Shown: positions 1 through 10,009, counted from the first letter of the stretch. The stretch: 64,000 nt of DNA from Candidatus Chlorohelix allophototropha (GCF_030389965.1 NZ_CP128400.1:992001-1056000), one strand, 5' to 3'. Notes: a model not told the origin generated them from the letters alone. Translations and numbers: made by a program.

Positions 1-1962
1 CTGGAAAAGCTCAACGCCTTTCTTACTAAAGAACTGGAAGTGCTAGAACTTGGTCGCAAAATCCAGTCACAGGTTCAGGAAGAACTCAACAAATCACAGC
101 GCGAGTACTTTCTGCGTGAACAGTTAAAAGCTCTCCAGAAAGAATTGGGCGAGGAAGACCCCCAAGTTGCCGAAATAAACCAGTTACGCGAAACTCTCCA
201 GAAATCACATATACCGGCAGAAGGACGGCGCGAAGCTGAGCGTGAACTCGATCGCCTCTCTCGCCTACCGCCCGCCGCCGCCGAGTATGGCGTAATCAAA
301 ACTTACTTGGACTGGCTGGTTAGCCTACCTTGGAATAAAACTACCGAAAACGCGCTAGATATTATCAAAGCGCGTCAGACGCTCGATGAGGATCACTACG
401 ACCTCGAAAAGGTCAAAGAGCGTATTCTGGAATATCTAGCGGTGCGCAAACTACGCCTTGAGCGCCAGAAAGCAGCACAAGCGGTCGCAGAGGCAGTACC
501 TTCGGAATCCCTTGCGGAGGATGATCCAACCCATCGCCCACCTACCTTTGAGGAGGTGCATCATTACACGGGTCCGCGTGAGCCTATATTGTGTTTTGTG
601 GGACCACCCGGCGTTGGTAAAACCAGTCTGGGACAAAGTATCGCAAGAGCGTTGGGGCGTAAGTTTACCCGTATGTCGCTGGGCGGTATGCGCGATGAAG
701 CTGAGATTCGCGGACACCGTCGCACCTATATCGGGGCGATGCCGGGGCGTATAATTCAGGCTTTGCGCCGTGCCGAATCTTCCGACCCGGTCTTTATGCT
801 GGATGAAGTGGACAAAATCGGGATGGATTATCGGGGTGATCCGAGTTCAGCCTTGCTGGAAGTGCTTGATCCTGAGCAAAACAGCGATTTCCGCGACCAT
901 TATTTGGACGTGCCTTTCGATCTGTCCAAAGTAATGTTCATTGCAACCGCCAACTTGCTCGACCCCATCCCGGCACCGTTGCGCGATCGTATGGAGATTC
1001 TAACACTATCTGGTTACACCGAGGATGAGAAAGTTAAAATTGCTTTCAATTATCTGATTCCTAAAATGTTGAAAGCAAACGCACTCACCGAGGAAGATGC
1101 CGTATTTGAAGAAGCGGCAGTACACCGTCTAGTGCGCGAATACACCCGTGAGGCAGGGGTACGCAATCTTGAGCGGGAGATTGCAACGGTACTTCGGAAA
1201 GTAGCCCGAACTGTGGCAGAAGGCAATACCGAAAAAACCCTGATAAACGAAGCCAAAGTAACCGAATTGCTAGGCAAACAACGCTATTTCTATGACGTGG
1301 CGGAGCGTACCCAACAACCGGGCGTGGCGACCGGATTGGCAGTCACCGAAGTAGGTGGCGATATTCTGTTCATTGAGGCAACCCGTATGCCCGGTAGCAA
1401 AAATCTGATGGTAACGGGGCAACTGGGCGATGTCATGCGCGAATCTGTGCAGGCAGCGTTAAGTTATGTGCGTTCTCGCGCCACGCATCTGGGTATTGAG
1501 CCAGCCTTCTTCGAAAAAAACGATATCCACATCCATATTCCGGCAGGCGCGATTCCAAAGGACGGACCAAGTGCAGGTATCACCATAACCACCGCGATTG
1601 TCTCGTTGCTAACCGGACGCTCGGTGCATGGGGATATAGCAATGACGGGGGAAATAACCCTGCGCGGCAAGGTCTTGCCTATCGGAGGGGTCAAGGAGAA
1701 GGTGCTGGCAGCGCGGCGTGCCGGGCTTAAAACTGTTATTCTACCTAAAATGAACGAACGTGACCTTGACGACTTAACGCCTGAATTGCGGCAAGAGATA
1801 ACTTTTGTACTGGTTGATAATATCGATGAGGTGCTGGAAGCAGCTCTGAACAAACCCGGTGAACATAATTTGCCACTCAATGGAGTTGATTTAGAACCCA
1901 TCAAGAACGGCAAAGAAGACAATGAGGTTGTCACCAAACCAAAGAGTCGCAAAAAGCAATAA
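1..1962 (+). CDS. lon: ATP-dependent Lon protease (5' end outside window)
   Basis: Lon is an ATP-dependent serine protease that degrades misfolded and regulatory proteins in the cytoplasm. The frame is open from base 1, so the N-terminal substrate-binding domain is cut off by the window edge. Visible in order: a coiled-coil linker (about residues 1-110 of the fragment), the AAA+ module with Walker A GPPGVGKT at 601-624 and Walker [11 protein letters not shown], and the Lon protease domain. The catalytic serine lies in DGPSAG (codon at 1570) and the catalytic lysine in the GGVKEK motif near 1690. The C-terminal tail is lysine-rich. A glycosyltransferase gene starts 4 bases after the stop. Family identity is certain; only the missing start limits the annotation. 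Confidence 0.97.
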   Translation: MEKLNAFLTKELEVLELGRKIQSQVQEELNKSQREYFLREQLKALQKELGEEDPQVAEINQLRETLQKSHIPAEGRREAERELDRLSRLPPAAAEYGVIKTYLDWLVSLPWNKTTENALDIIKARQTLDEDHYDLEKVKERILEYLAVRKLRLERQKAAQAVAEAVPSESLAEDDPTHRPPTFEEVHHYTGPREPILCFVGPPGVGKTSLGQSIARALGRKFTRMSLGGMRDEAEIRGHRRTYIGAMPGRIIQALRRAESSDPVFMLDEVDKIGMDYRGDPSSALLEVLDPEQNSDFRDHYLDVPFDLSKVMFIATANLLDPIPAPLRDRMEILTLSGYTEDEKVKIAFNYLIPKMLKANALTEEDAVFEEAAVHRLVREYTREAGVRNLEREIATVLRKVARTVAEGNTEKTLINEAKVTELLGKQRYFYDVAERTQQPGVATGLAVTEVGGDILFIEATRMPGSKNLMVTGQLGDVMRESVQAALSYVRSRATHLGIEPAFFEKNDIHIHIPAGAIPKDGPSAGITITTAIVSLLTGRSVHGDIAMTGEITLRGKVLPIGGVKEKVLAARRAGLKTVILPKMNERDLDDLTPELRQEITFVLVDNIDEVLEAALNKPGEHNLPLNGVDLEPIKNGKEDNEVVTKPKSRKKQ

Positions 1963-1966
1963 CACC

Positions 1967-2956
1967 ATGGCTCAAGTCGAAATTATTATCCCAAACTGGA
2001 ACGGGCGCGAACTCCTTCGCGCCTGTCTTGATTCTCTGAGGGCGCAAACATACCCTGATTTTAAAATTATCGTGGTGGATAATGCCTCCTCCGATGGCTC
2101 GGTGGAATTTTTGCAAAGACACTATCCAGAAGTGGAGTTGTTGGAATTACCTGAAAATCGGGGCTTTGCAGGTGGAATCAACGCCGGAATTCGAGCGGGT
2201 ACTGCCCCCTATCTCTGCTGGTTTAACAACGATGCCGAAGCAGCGCCGGATTTTCTTGAAAAGTTACTGAACGAACTTATAAAAGTAGAGGGGAAAGGCT
2301 TCGGTTTTGCCGCACCGCGCATTTGCCTACATTCTGACCATAACACCCTAAACTCGGCGGGAATTTTTATCGGGCAAGATGGTATCGCCAGAGAGCGCGG
2401 TTTCTTGCGTCCGAATGCCGCCCCCTACGACCAACCGCAAGAAGTTTTTGGACCTGCCGGAGCCGCCGCGCTCTTTCGGCGAGAGCTTTTCGAGCGAACA
2501 GGCTTGCTGGATGAGGATTACTTTATGTACGGAGATGAAGATGATCTGAGTTATCGGGCACAATTGCTGGGTTATCGTTGCTTGTATGTTCCCGGTGCGG
2601 TTGCCTATCATCAGGTTTCAGCTTCATCTCGAAAAGTGCGACCCCAAACGGCGCAACGCGCTTCCCGAAATAGCCTTACCACTATCTTGAAAAATATGCC
2701 CCTGCCGCTGGTGCTGGCGTACAGTCCTGCCATAATAACCGGGCAATTTTATCAGTTAGCCCGCTTTGGACAGCAAGGTGTATTTATTCCCGCGCTTATG
2801 GGCAAATTGGACGCGATGCGGTTACTGGCGCAAACTTTGAAAAAGAGGCATATAGTGCAAAAAACCCGGCTAATATCGCTCACTGATTTTCGCGCCCGTC
2901 TCAAATTAGGACGCAATCTGCCCCGTTTTCTCGAAACTCGTTTGAAGGGGCATTAA
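1967..2956 (+). CDS. Glycosyltransferase family 2 (rhamnosyltransferase-like)
   Basis: A probable cytoplasmic GT2 enzyme that adds a sugar to a cell-surface glycan or lipid-linked intermediate; donor and acceptor cannot be read from sequence. It begins with the GT-A fold pattern VEIIIPNWNGREL, followed by VVDNASSDGS, GFAGGINAG, the probable metal-binding WFNNDAEA and the acceptor-side GDEDDLSYRA. Length is 329 residues with no clear membrane segment. The ATG at 1967 was chosen over the upstream in-frame codon at 1922, which would overlap lon by 41 bases. No strong Shine-Dalgarno sequence precedes 1967, so translation may be coupled to lon. A convergent terminator-like hairpin follows. Confidence 0.85.
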   Translation: MAQVEIIIPNWNGRELLRACLDSLRAQTYPDFKIIVVDNASSDGSVEFLQRHYPEVELLELPENRGFAGGINAGIRAGTAPYLCWFNNDAEAAPDFLEKLLNELIKVEGKGFGFAAPRICLHSDHNTLNSAGIFIGQDGIARERGFLRPNAAPYDQPQEVFGPAGAAALFRRELFERTGLLDEDYFMYGDEDDLSYRAQLLGYRCLYVPGAVAYHQVSASSRKVRPQTAQRASRNSLTTILKNMPLPLVLAYSPAIITGQFYQLARFGQQGVFIPALMGKLDAMRLLAQTLKKRHIVQKTRLISLTDFRARLKLGRNLPRFLETRLKGH

Positions 2957-2959
2957 AAA

Positions 2960-2986
2960 CCCCTCTCACCCGATTGGGCGGAGGGG
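2960..2986. terminator. Hairpin between convergent genes
   Basis: CCCCTC (2960-2965) pairs with GAGGGG (2981-2986), with an inner CCC/GGG pairing. It sits between the glycosyltransferase stop (2956) and the stop of the opposing secreted-protein gene (3009). There is no long T-run, so termination is inferred from position and stem strength. Confidence 0.45.
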
Positions 2987-3008
2987 CGTTAACTGTCATC
3001 TCAATAAG

Positions 3009-4997
3009 TTATTGGCTGACAGGAGCAGGAGCAGGATTAACCGAACCCCAACTAAAATTGATTTCTTTAAGATTCACGTTCACCGAATCGCCTTTGTAGC
3101 GAGCCGCCGCCGCGAAATTCCATTTGATACCGCTAGTGGTAATCGGCGTGGGGTCGAGGAAACTGCCGTAATCAACTTTCACCCTGACTTGATTCCCATC
3201 CCACACAATTAGGAAGTGATGAGATTGGCGCGGATCGAGCAAGTTGGGATCGGAATAACGCCAGAGCGGTCCGTTTGCGGTAGTACCTTCGACCATAATA
3301 GTCAACCCGTTCGGGCTGATTATCGAATCGCTTATCACCCCTACTCTGACCTCCTCACCGACATCATTTACTATCTGGACATAGGCTTTATAGCCGGAAC
3401 CGCTGCCAAAGTTGCAATTCTGCCCGTTGGCATCGCATATCGGCGCAAATTCGACATCCAGTCCACCCGAATTACCAACATTGCCGGGGATTGTGCTTGC
3501 TCCGGCGGTGTAATTGTTGACCGGATTATCATTCCAATAGCTATCCACCACCCGTTTACCCTCAATCTTGACCGAACCGAAATCGGGGGAAATAGTGGTC
3601 TTCAAGCCCTGATCGGTTTGCCAATTGGTCAGTTGGGTAGTCATACCACTTCCGGTAGTAAAGGTCAGCTTATCGGAAGCCACCTCCTGCCCAATAATAT
3701 CTCTGGTTCTCGCCCGCAGATTATAGGTGCGGTTCGGGGCAAGATCACCCAGATAAACCACATGGTTGGTGCCCATAAAAGTTCCCGGAGTGGTGTGGAA
3801 ACGGTAGTTAGTGTCGAAGCCGTATTCCAACCAGTCAGTCGTAGGAACATTGGTGTTCCAAGAGATAGTGGCATTGCCGCTACCGATATTCTTAATCTGA
3901 ACATTGCTAAGCTGCACCGGTGTAATGTTAGCGCCCCACAGGAAGCTAACCGCCAAGCGATTGCCATCTTTCCAACCAGCGCCGCCTAAACCGAGGTCAG
4001 TCCACCATGTACCATCGCCGACATCTATGGAACTTGGGTTGACTACATCATCCCCGAACTCATTTTTGCCATTATTGTAGTTGTTAAAGAAGGCTTTTTC
4101 AGCCATCGGCATCCCTACCGGTAGGTCATTCCACATATCGCGAGGGGCTGTCCAGTAATTATCCTGATTACTCCACGGACCGACATCATAAACCGGGGCA
4201 ACGCCGCTTTTACCGTTCGGGGCAACAATTCGAACTTGGTAATCGCTGCTGCCTTTTTTGGAGAGAGAACGCCAACTTGGCAGCGAAACGAAGCGATCAT
4301 TCGGTACTATAACATGTCCGCTGGCAGTACGTCCCCCTACCATCCCTTGCCGCGTACCATACACCTTGTAGGTAGCAGGTTGGTTGGCAGCCAACATAGC
4401 TAAATTAGCGTTATTACCGTTGAAAAAGGTATTGACGTTCTGGCTATTGGCTGCCAGCGAAATACCCATAAACTCAGGGCTTATACCTTCGTCCGCCGAA
4501 AACATACGGATGCGATATTCGGCGTAAAGATATAATTTATTGGAGTCGAAGCGGGCTACTTGCCCACTCTGATTTAAAAGCTCCCAGAGCGTCCAGTTTT
4601 GCCCGTCACCACTAGCGCGTACATCAATTTGGAGGGCAGTGCGAACAGGCACATTCGCCAGCCATTCCACCCGCAATACATTAAAAGGCTCGTTAAACCG
4701 GATTGTAGTGGAGTCCATCAAACCAAAGTTGAGCCAGTTGCCGCTCCAAGCAGGCGGGGTTACCTTTTCATTGCCAATCTGAACGGTGGAGTTTCCGCCC
4801 CGATAAGCTACCAGCGCGTTATTGGCGTTGGTGGATTGAACTGCTACCAAAGCATCCGCATTTTGCTTCACCACTTGCGGGAAATCTGCGGTGGAAACAG
4901 TATTTAGCTCACCTAAACGGGTAGGAATAGACACATGAGTCATCGCCGCAGTTACAAGGCTCATAACCAGTAACATTAGCGCAAGAACGCGCCCCAT
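3009..4997 (-). CDS. Secreted multidomain protein: discoidin-like, DPBB/RlpA-like, FN3 and lectin-like regions
   Basis: No named family is recognised, but a modular exported protein is clear. From the ATG at 4997 it starts with a signal peptide or anchor (MGRVLALMLLVMSLVTAAMT). A discoidin-like beta region follows (roughly residues 60-185). Next comes a stretch with GGRTASGHVI and VAPVYDVGPW, resembling the double-psi barrel of RlpA-type proteins. Then an FN3 domain (ATISWNTNVPTTDWLEYG ... LTFTTGSG) and a C-terminal concanavalin/lectin-like beta region containing HHFLIVWDGNQVRVKVDYG. A TTG at 5045, 16 codons upstream and overlapping the preceding stop as TTGA, is an alternative start. It probably acts outside the cell on wall or polysaccharide. 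It follows the M20 peptidase gene directly. Confidence 0.6.
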   Translation of the reverse strand: MGRVLALMLLVMSLVTAAMTHVSIPTRLGELNTVSTADFPQVVKQNADALVAVQSTNANNALVAYRGGNSTVQIGNEKVTPPAWSGNWLNFGLMDSTTIRFNEPFNVLRVEWLANVPVRTALQIDVRASGDGQNWTLWELLNQSGQVARFDSNKLYLYAEYRIRMFSADEGISPEFMGISLAANSQNVNTFFNGNNANLAMLAANQPATYKVYGTRQGMVGGRTASGHVIVPNDRFVSLPSWRSLSKKGSSDYQVRIVAPNGKSGVAPVYDVGPWSNQDNYWTAPRDMWNDLPVGMPMAEKAFFNNYNNGKNEFGDDVVNPSSIDVGDGTWWTDLGLGGAGWKDGNRLAVSFLWGANITPVQLSNVQIKNIGSGNATISWNTNVPTTDWLEYGFDTNYRFHTTPGTFMGTNHVVYLGDLAPNRTYNLRARTRDIIGQEVASDKLTFTTGSGMTTQLTNWQTDQGLKTTISPDFGSVKIEGKRVVDSYWNDNPVNNYTAGASTIPGNVGNSGGLDVEFAPICDANGQNCNFGSGSGYKAYVQIVNDVGEEVRVGVISDSIISPNGLTIMVEGTTANGPLWRYSDPNLLDPRQSHHFLIVWDGNQVRVKVDYGSFLDPTPITTSGIKWNFAAAARYKGDSVNVNLKEINFSWGSVNPAPAPVSQ

Positions 4998-5041
4998 ACT
5001 TTCAAATGAATGCGACGGATAAAATCCTAATTTTCTGTTAA

Positions 5042-6271
5042 TCAACCTTTTACAACACCTTTGGAAGCCTGCTCAGCAAACTCACGTTTGGCAGCCGCCA
5101 ATAATTCTGGCTTTGCCAACAAATCCAGCGCGGTTAACGCTAGAGCGCGGGCAGCATTGAGCATCCCCCGTTGACCCACATCGGAATAAGCCGCTTCACG
5201 AAACTCTACGCTGTGTCCTGAAACGCTCTCCGGGGCTATAGCTAGATAAGCATGGATGGATGGCACGACTTGGCTGACATTACCCATGTCAGTGCTACCC
5301 ATCGCTTCGTTTGGCTCAGGCTGAACCACCTCCAGACCAAGCTTTTCCAGCTTTTCGGCAAAGAGGCGCGCCATTACGCCGTTAGGAACCATATTGTCGT
5401 AGCGGGTATGTTCTAATACGTTAAAATCGAGTGTCGCGCCGGTTGCCAGTGCAGCGGCTTCGGCACAGCGACGGAATTTTTCCAAAACCTCATCGGCATA
5501 TTTGCGGTCGGCGGCACGCACGCTAAAGGAAGCGCTGGCAAAGTCTGGCACGATATTAACCGCTTGCCCACCATTGGTAATAATGCCGTGTACCCGCGCA
5601 TCGGGGCGCAGGTGTTGCCGTAAGGCGTTTATATTATTGAAAGTCTGGATAACCGCATCAAGCGCATTGATACCCATTTCGGGATGGGCGGCGCTATGGC
5701 TTGCTTTCCCTTTGAAAGATAGCTCGATACGGGTGGCGGCAAGGCTGCCACGAGTGGTTATATTGCGGGTACTGGGGTGGAATATGAGAGCAGCATCTAC
5801 TTTCTTAAAAATGCCACGGTTTACCATTAGCACCTTGCCACCACCTCCTTCTTCGGCGGGTGTGCCATACACCGCCAGTTGTCCGGGCAATTGGTCTAGC
5901 ACCTCGCGCAAAGCCCACGCTGCGCCTAACGTGGCAGTTGCCATCAGGTTATGCCCACAGCCATGCCCTAAACCGGGTAGGGCATCGTATTCGGCTAACA
6001 AGGCGATTTGGGGGGGGGAAGAGGAACCGACTCTAGCAACAAAAGCGGTGTCAAGTTCGGCAATACCGCGTTCAACCTCAAACCCGCGCTCTTCCAGAGA
6101 AGCGGTTAACAGGGCGACGGCACGGAATTCTTTGTAGGCAATCTCAGGATCAGAATGAATTGTGCGACTGAGCTGGATTAGCCTTTCGCTGTCACGTTCA
6201 ATCGTGCCTAGAATCCGGCTTTCCAGTTCTTTATACAACTTTTCGGTAATGTCACTAGCGGACTTAGTCAA
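5042..6271 (-). CDS. M20 family amidohydrolase/peptidase (AbgB-like)
   Basis: A cytoplasmic zinc-dependent amidohydrolase of the M20 family (aminobenzoyl-glutamate or N-acyl-amino-acid hydrolase type); the exact substrate is unknown. Visible motifs are SDPEIAYKEF near the N-terminus, the metal-binding GHGCGHNLMA, and PAEEGGGGKVLM with the catalytic and metal-binding glutamates. A dimerisation insert carries SFKGKASHSAAHPE and NALDAV, and a late GSTDMGNVS supplies further ligands. About 409 residues, a normal family length. The TTG at 6271 is preferred because GGAG lies about 10 bases upstream; the frame stays open to a TTG at 6316. It appears co-transcribed with the secreted protein gene downstream. 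Confidence 0.85.
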   Translation of the reverse strand: MTKSASDITEKLYKELESRILGTIERDSERLIQLSRTIHSDPEIAYKEFRAVALLTASLEERGFEVERGIAELDTAFVARVGSSSPPQIALLAEYDALPGLGHGCGHNLMATATLGAAWALREVLDQLPGQLAVYGTPAEEGGGGKVLMVNRGIFKKVDAALIFHPSTRNITTRGSLAATRIELSFKGKASHSAAHPEMGINALDAVIQTFNNINALRQHLRPDARVHGIITNGGQAVNIVPDFASASFSVRAADRKYADEVLEKFRRCAEAAALATGATLDFNVLEHTRYDNMVPNGVMARLFAEKLEKLGLEVVQPEPNEAMGSTDMGNVSQVVPSIHAYLAIAPESVSGHSVEFREAAYSDVGQRGMLNAARALALTALDLLAKPELLAAAKREFAEQASKGVVKG

Positions 6272-6533
6272 AAATGTTTTACTCCAGATAAAATCAAAAC
6301 TTACAAGCAAGAACAATAGCTTGTACGCTAATTACAGCAAACGCTTCAAGCGTTTTGATTTTCCCAGCACCTATGAACCAAAATGACATTTAAACCCAAT
6401 AGTGAGCAACAATGCTTTATAATTGTGTTTATTATAACATGCTCTGGCAAGTCAATTTAAATCTCCCTTTATTATAGGCACAAATCAGGTTCAAACGCAG
6501 TTAACATATTGATTAGAAAGGGTTAAAAAGCTC
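6272..6533. other. Divergent intergenic region
   Basis: A/T-rich 262-base region between the divergent M20 and channel-like genes, presumably holding both promoters. It contains a tight inverted repeat, AAACGCTT-C-AAGCGTTT, near 6339-6355 and several TATAAT-like stretches around 6416-6440. No convincing small ORF or RNA gene was seen. Confidence 0.35.
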
Positions 6534-7616
6534 GTGGATATTGTCCTGCGGGTTATAGCTGGGCTGGTAGGCATTAGCCTAGTTATCTGGGTTTTACTCT
6601 CGGTTATTCGTACTTTTATGCTCCCGCGTAGCGCCAATGACCGCTTGGCGCGTTTTGTGTTTCTTCTGATGCGCCGTATCTATGATTTTTTTGTCAAACG
6701 CTCCAGCTATTATGAGCGGCGCGACCGGATAATGGCATTTTACGTGCCAGTTTCTCTCTTGATATTATTGGCTTTTTGGTTGATGGTCATTCAACTGGGC
6801 TATACCTTGATATATTTAAGTTTGGGAGTTGATTCACTCGAAAGAGCGCTTATTGATAGCGGCTCATCTATGCTTACCCTCGGCTTTGCCAGCCTACCCG
6901 ATTTACCGACAACATTTGTAGCTTTCACCGAAGCGTTAATCGGGCTAATAATGGTAGCCCTCTTGATTTCGTTTATCCCAACCCTCTATTCTGCTTTTTC
7001 CAAGCGAGAATCGGCAGTTAATATGCTGGAAGTTCGGGCTGGTAAACCGCCCTCTGCGCTAGAATTGATAAAACGCTTTCACCGTTTACAAAGGCTAGAT
7101 AAACTTAACGACCTATGGGTAAGTTGGGAACTATGGTTCGTAGAGTTGCAAGAAACGCACACCTCTTTTTCTATGTTAGCCTTTTTTCGTTCGCCTGACC
7201 CGCAGCACTCATGGATAACGGCTGCCGGAACGGTGCTTGATGCCGCCTCTATGGTCAATTCTACCCTCGAAATTCCAAAAGATGCTCAATCTGACCTGTG
7301 CATCCGAGCGGGATATCTAGCATTGCAGAATATTGCCAGCTTATACCAGATACCCTTTGAGCCTAAACCAAAAAGAACCGACCCGATCAGCATTACCAGA
7401 GAAGAATTTTATGAAGCCTACGAAAATTTGGCAAGAGAAGGAGTACCTGTTAGAGTAGACCGCGAATTGGCATGGGAAGATTTTGCAGGCTGGAGGGTGA
7501 ATTATGACAGGGTGCTTGTGGCGCTTGCCGGATTACTGATGGCTCCCCCCGCCCAATGGTCATCCGATCGCTCAACCATCATTCGCAGGCGAAAACTGCA
7601 TAAAAAAGTAAAATGA
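6534..7616 (+). CDS. Ion-channel-like membrane protein with altered selectivity filter
   Basis: A 360-residue protein with an N-terminal membrane helix (about residues 4-27), then a TM-pore-TM block resembling two-TM potassium channels. The helix MAFYVPVSLLILLAFWLMVI is followed by a re-entrant-like segment with TLGFA where TVGYG is expected, then a helix containing EALIGLIMVALLIS. The remaining ~200 residues are soluble, helical and cytoplasmic. The GTG start at 6534 is supported by AGAAAGGG at 6515-6522. The assignment to the ion-channel superfamily is an inference from layout. The changed filter argues against ordinary K+ selectivity, so transport function is uncertain. The gene stands alone upstream of the WD40 lipoprotein gene. 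Confidence 0.55.
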   Translation: MDIVLRVIAGLVGISLVIWVLLSVIRTFMLPRSANDRLARFVFLLMRRIYDFFVKRSSYYERRDRIMAFYVPVSLLILLAFWLMVIQLGYTLIYLSLGVDSLERALIDSGSSMLTLGFASLPDLPTTFVAFTEALIGLIMVALLISFIPTLYSAFSKRESAVNMLEVRAGKPPSALELIKRFHRLQRLDKLNDLWVSWELWFVELQETHTSFSMLAFFRSPDPQHSWITAAGTVLDAASMVNSTLEIPKDAQSDLCIRAGYLALQNIASLYQIPFEPKPKRTDPISITREEFYEAYENLAREGVPVRVDRELAWEDFAGWRVNYDRVLVALAGLLMAPPAQWSSDRSTIIRRRKLHKKVK

Positions 7617-7664
7617 CCTAACTAAGGCGATACATAGGTAAGCTTGATTCTAAAAGGGAAAGAG

Positions 7665-9674
7665 ATGATAAAGCAGCGAAACAGTAGCTATTCTCGAATT
7701 GTTACAACGGGATTAATAATTGTTTTATTGGTTTTGGCAGCATGTTCTGATGAAACCAATACTGTAATACCAACTAATCATCCGCCCGTAACTCCGCTTA
7801 GCCTAATCTTTTCCACCCCTTCTCAAACTGGTCAGATGAAATCAATTAATGCAATGGCTTTTAGCCCGGATGGTAAATTGGTAGCCAGCGCCGGGGGAGA
7901 TTATGCAATCCGTTTCTGGGATACTTCCTCCGATAAAGAGATTATGACCCTTAAAGGTCATACAGATAGCATTACCAATCTGGCATTTAGCCCGGACGGG
8001 AAGTTTCTTGCCAGTGGTAGCAAAGATGGTACCGTTAGGGTCTGGTCTGTTACAACCGGACAACAAGTAACTAGCTTAGCCTTGGGAAACAAATATTATC
8101 TGATTTCAGCGCTGGCTTTTAGCCCGGATGGTAAAACGCTGGCAGTGCTTGGCAATAACGAACAACCCGATTTCTACACACTATGGTCGGTAGGTGACTG
8201 GAAACAGTTAGCCAGTTTTGCGGTTGGTTCTACCGGATACGCGGGTTCAATAGCCTTTGACGCTGAAAATGGAGCAATGGCAGTCGGGGTTACGCAAGAA
8301 GAAGAAACAGCCATTTCCTTTTTTAACCTGCTAAATGGACAAAAACTTACCTCGCTGGCTATAGGTATTCGGGTTTATCCTCTAACCAGCGGTTACTTCC
8401 CTTTAGTTTTCAGCCCAACCGGAAAAATTATAGCTGCGGTGGACAGTGATAAAAAAAATAATATTGTGCTATGGAATCGGACTGATGGGAAAAAGCTGGC
8501 TACTATCCAAGTACAAGCTGAAGAGGTAGCAAACCTTGCTTTCAGCTTTGATAGCCAAATGCTGGCTTTTGGTACAGCTACCGGAGAAGTTAAAATATGG
8601 TCGTTGAATACTCAGAAAGAACTATTTTCTTTCAGGACACTATCTCGGCATACCTCTCTGGCTTTTAGCCCGAACGGAAAGCAACTAGTAAGCGGTGACG
8701 AACAGGGTACAATCAAATTTTGGTCGCTAGAGAACGGCAAGGAACTGAAAACAATACAAGGCAATCGCCAAGCGATAAACGCGGTAGCCTTTAATCCCGA
8801 TAGTACCGATTTTGCCAGTGGTAATGACGAAGGGGTAATCAAAATTTTTGCAGCTCCATCAGGCAAAGAGTTAATAACTATCAAAGCTTTTAGCGGAGCG
8901 TGTAAAGCGCTGGCTTTTAGCCCGGATGGTAAAACGCTAGCAAGCGGTGGCAAAGAAAATTCAATCAAGTTCTGGTCGGTAGAAAATGGCAAGTCTACCG
9001 GAGAACTTAAGGTAAATACCAAAACTATCGAAAGTTTGCAATACAGCAGTGATGGTAACTACCTCGCCAGTATAGGAAAAAATGATTATAGTGCTTCACT
9101 TCAGATGTGGGAAGTCAAAACCGGAAAACTCTTAAAAGAGGTAGAAGGTACTAATGATAGAGAGGTTGTGGCGGCAGCTTTCAACCCTGATAATACACAA
9201 TTGGCTTACCTAGCAAATTCCCCGTATGATGCGCTAGCAGGTTTGTGGTTCTGGACGGTCGGGAGAAGTGAGGAGGAAACGAGGGTTGATGGGGCAGAAG
9301 CGCACCTAACAGCTTTCTCATTTAGCGCGGATGGGAAGTTGTTAGTTAGCGCCTTTGACACTTATTGGGGTTTAAACCCACAGTGGCAAAGAGGCTTTGA
9401 GATATTGTCTGTTGTAGGTCAAAAAAGAATCAGTCGAATAGAAACTTTTAACCGCAGGCTAAGCTGGTTGGTATTCAGTCCCGATACACAAACAATTTAT
9501 TCGGCAGGAGAAGACCGGATAATTAGAGGGTGGGATGTACAAAGTGGAAAAGAGCTTTTTTCCACTACTTCAGAACAAACTTATGGATTACAAGCTACTG
9601 TACTTTCCAAAAATGGGAAATATATTGCCAGCGGGCAGCTTGATGGCTCTGTAAAACTATGGGAAAGAACATAG
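7665..9674 (+). CDS. WD40-repeat lipoprotein
   Basis: A 669-residue exported protein made almost wholly of WD40 repeats. The N-terminus has a hydrophobic stretch ending in the lipobox LAAC, followed by an Asp/Thr-rich linker, so it should be tethered to the outer face of the cytoplasmic membrane. About 12-14 blades can be seen as repeated units of the type LAFSPDGKxLASG...IKFWS; several copies near 7860, 7980, 8110, 8920 and 9470 are very similar. The repeats suggest a beta-propeller scaffold for binding proteins or polymers; no catalytic motif is present. The ATG at 7665 is chosen because AGGGAAAGAG lies just upstream; an in-frame TTG occurs at 7644. Confidence 0.85.
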   Translation: MIKQRNSSYSRIVTTGLIIVLLVLAACSDETNTVIPTNHPPVTPLSLIFSTPSQTGQMKSINAMAFSPDGKLVASAGGDYAIRFWDTSSDKEIMTLKGHTDSITNLAFSPDGKFLASGSKDGTVRVWSVTTGQQVTSLALGNKYYLISALAFSPDGKTLAVLGNNEQPDFYTLWSVGDWKQLASFAVGSTGYAGSIAFDAENGAMAVGVTQEEETAISFFNLLNGQKLTSLAIGIRVYPLTSGYFPLVFSPTGKIIAAVDSDKKNNIVLWNRTDGKKLATIQVQAEEVANLAFSFDSQMLAFGTATGEVKIWSLNTQKELFSFRTLSRHTSLAFSPNGKQLVSGDEQGTIKFWSLENGKELKTIQGNRQAINAVAFNPDSTDFASGNDEGVIKIFAAPSGKELITIKAFSGACKALAFSPDGKTLASGGKENSIKFWSVENGKSTGELKVNTKTIESLQYSSDGNYLASIGKNDYSASLQMWEVKTGKLLKEVEGTNDREVVAAAFNPDNTQLAYLANSPYDALAGLWFWTVGRSEEETRVDGAEAHLTAFSFSADGKLLVSAFDTYWGLNPQWQRGFEILSVVGQKRISRIETFNRRLSWLVFSPDTQTIYSAGEDRIIRGWDVQSGKELFSTTSEQTYGLQATVLSKNGKYIASGQLDGSVKLWERT

Positions 9675-9736
9675 TTGAACGCATTTTTAACATAATTGCA
9701 CAACGGCAAAAACGATACAATTAGAAAATGATACAG

Positions 9737-9742
9737 TATAAT
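9737..9742 (+). promoter_or_regulatory. TATAAT -10-like element upstream of histidine kinase
   Basis: A perfect TATAAT; the matching -35 region (GATACA, 17 bases upstream) is weak. Transcription from here would leave about 260 bases before the preferred kinase start at 10010, or about 15 before the alternative TTG at 9764. Confidence 0.35.
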
Positions 9743-10009
9743 TTAGTTGGTTGAAGTTAACCATTGCCGGACAAGGATTTGCCCATTCTGGAAGGAAATA
9801 CACAATTGGCTGCCCGCCCCACTTCTGATGGAACAGCCGATTCATCAGAAACCCCTCAAAAAAAATCCGTAGTAGAAACTACTGTCAAAAAGCCCTTACA
9901 TGAGAGATACTTAAAAAGGGAGAAATTATCCCTGCTGGTTCGTTGTCTATTTTTCAAACATTTTATTCGATCCGCTCACACTCCAGCCTCACCGGGAGGA
10001 ATCACGCTG

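Noticed and set aside
3216-3989. Open frame of 257 codons on the plus strand
   Set aside because: It lies wholly inside the secreted-protein gene on the other strand, has no domain signs, and the opposite frame has clear FN3 and other motifs.
9764-10009. N-terminal extension of the histidine kinase from a TTG
   Set aside because: It has no ribosome-binding site and no recognisable sequence features, while a strong GGGAGGA precedes the ATG at 10010. The perfect TATAAT at 9737 keeps it possible, so it is noted in that entry.
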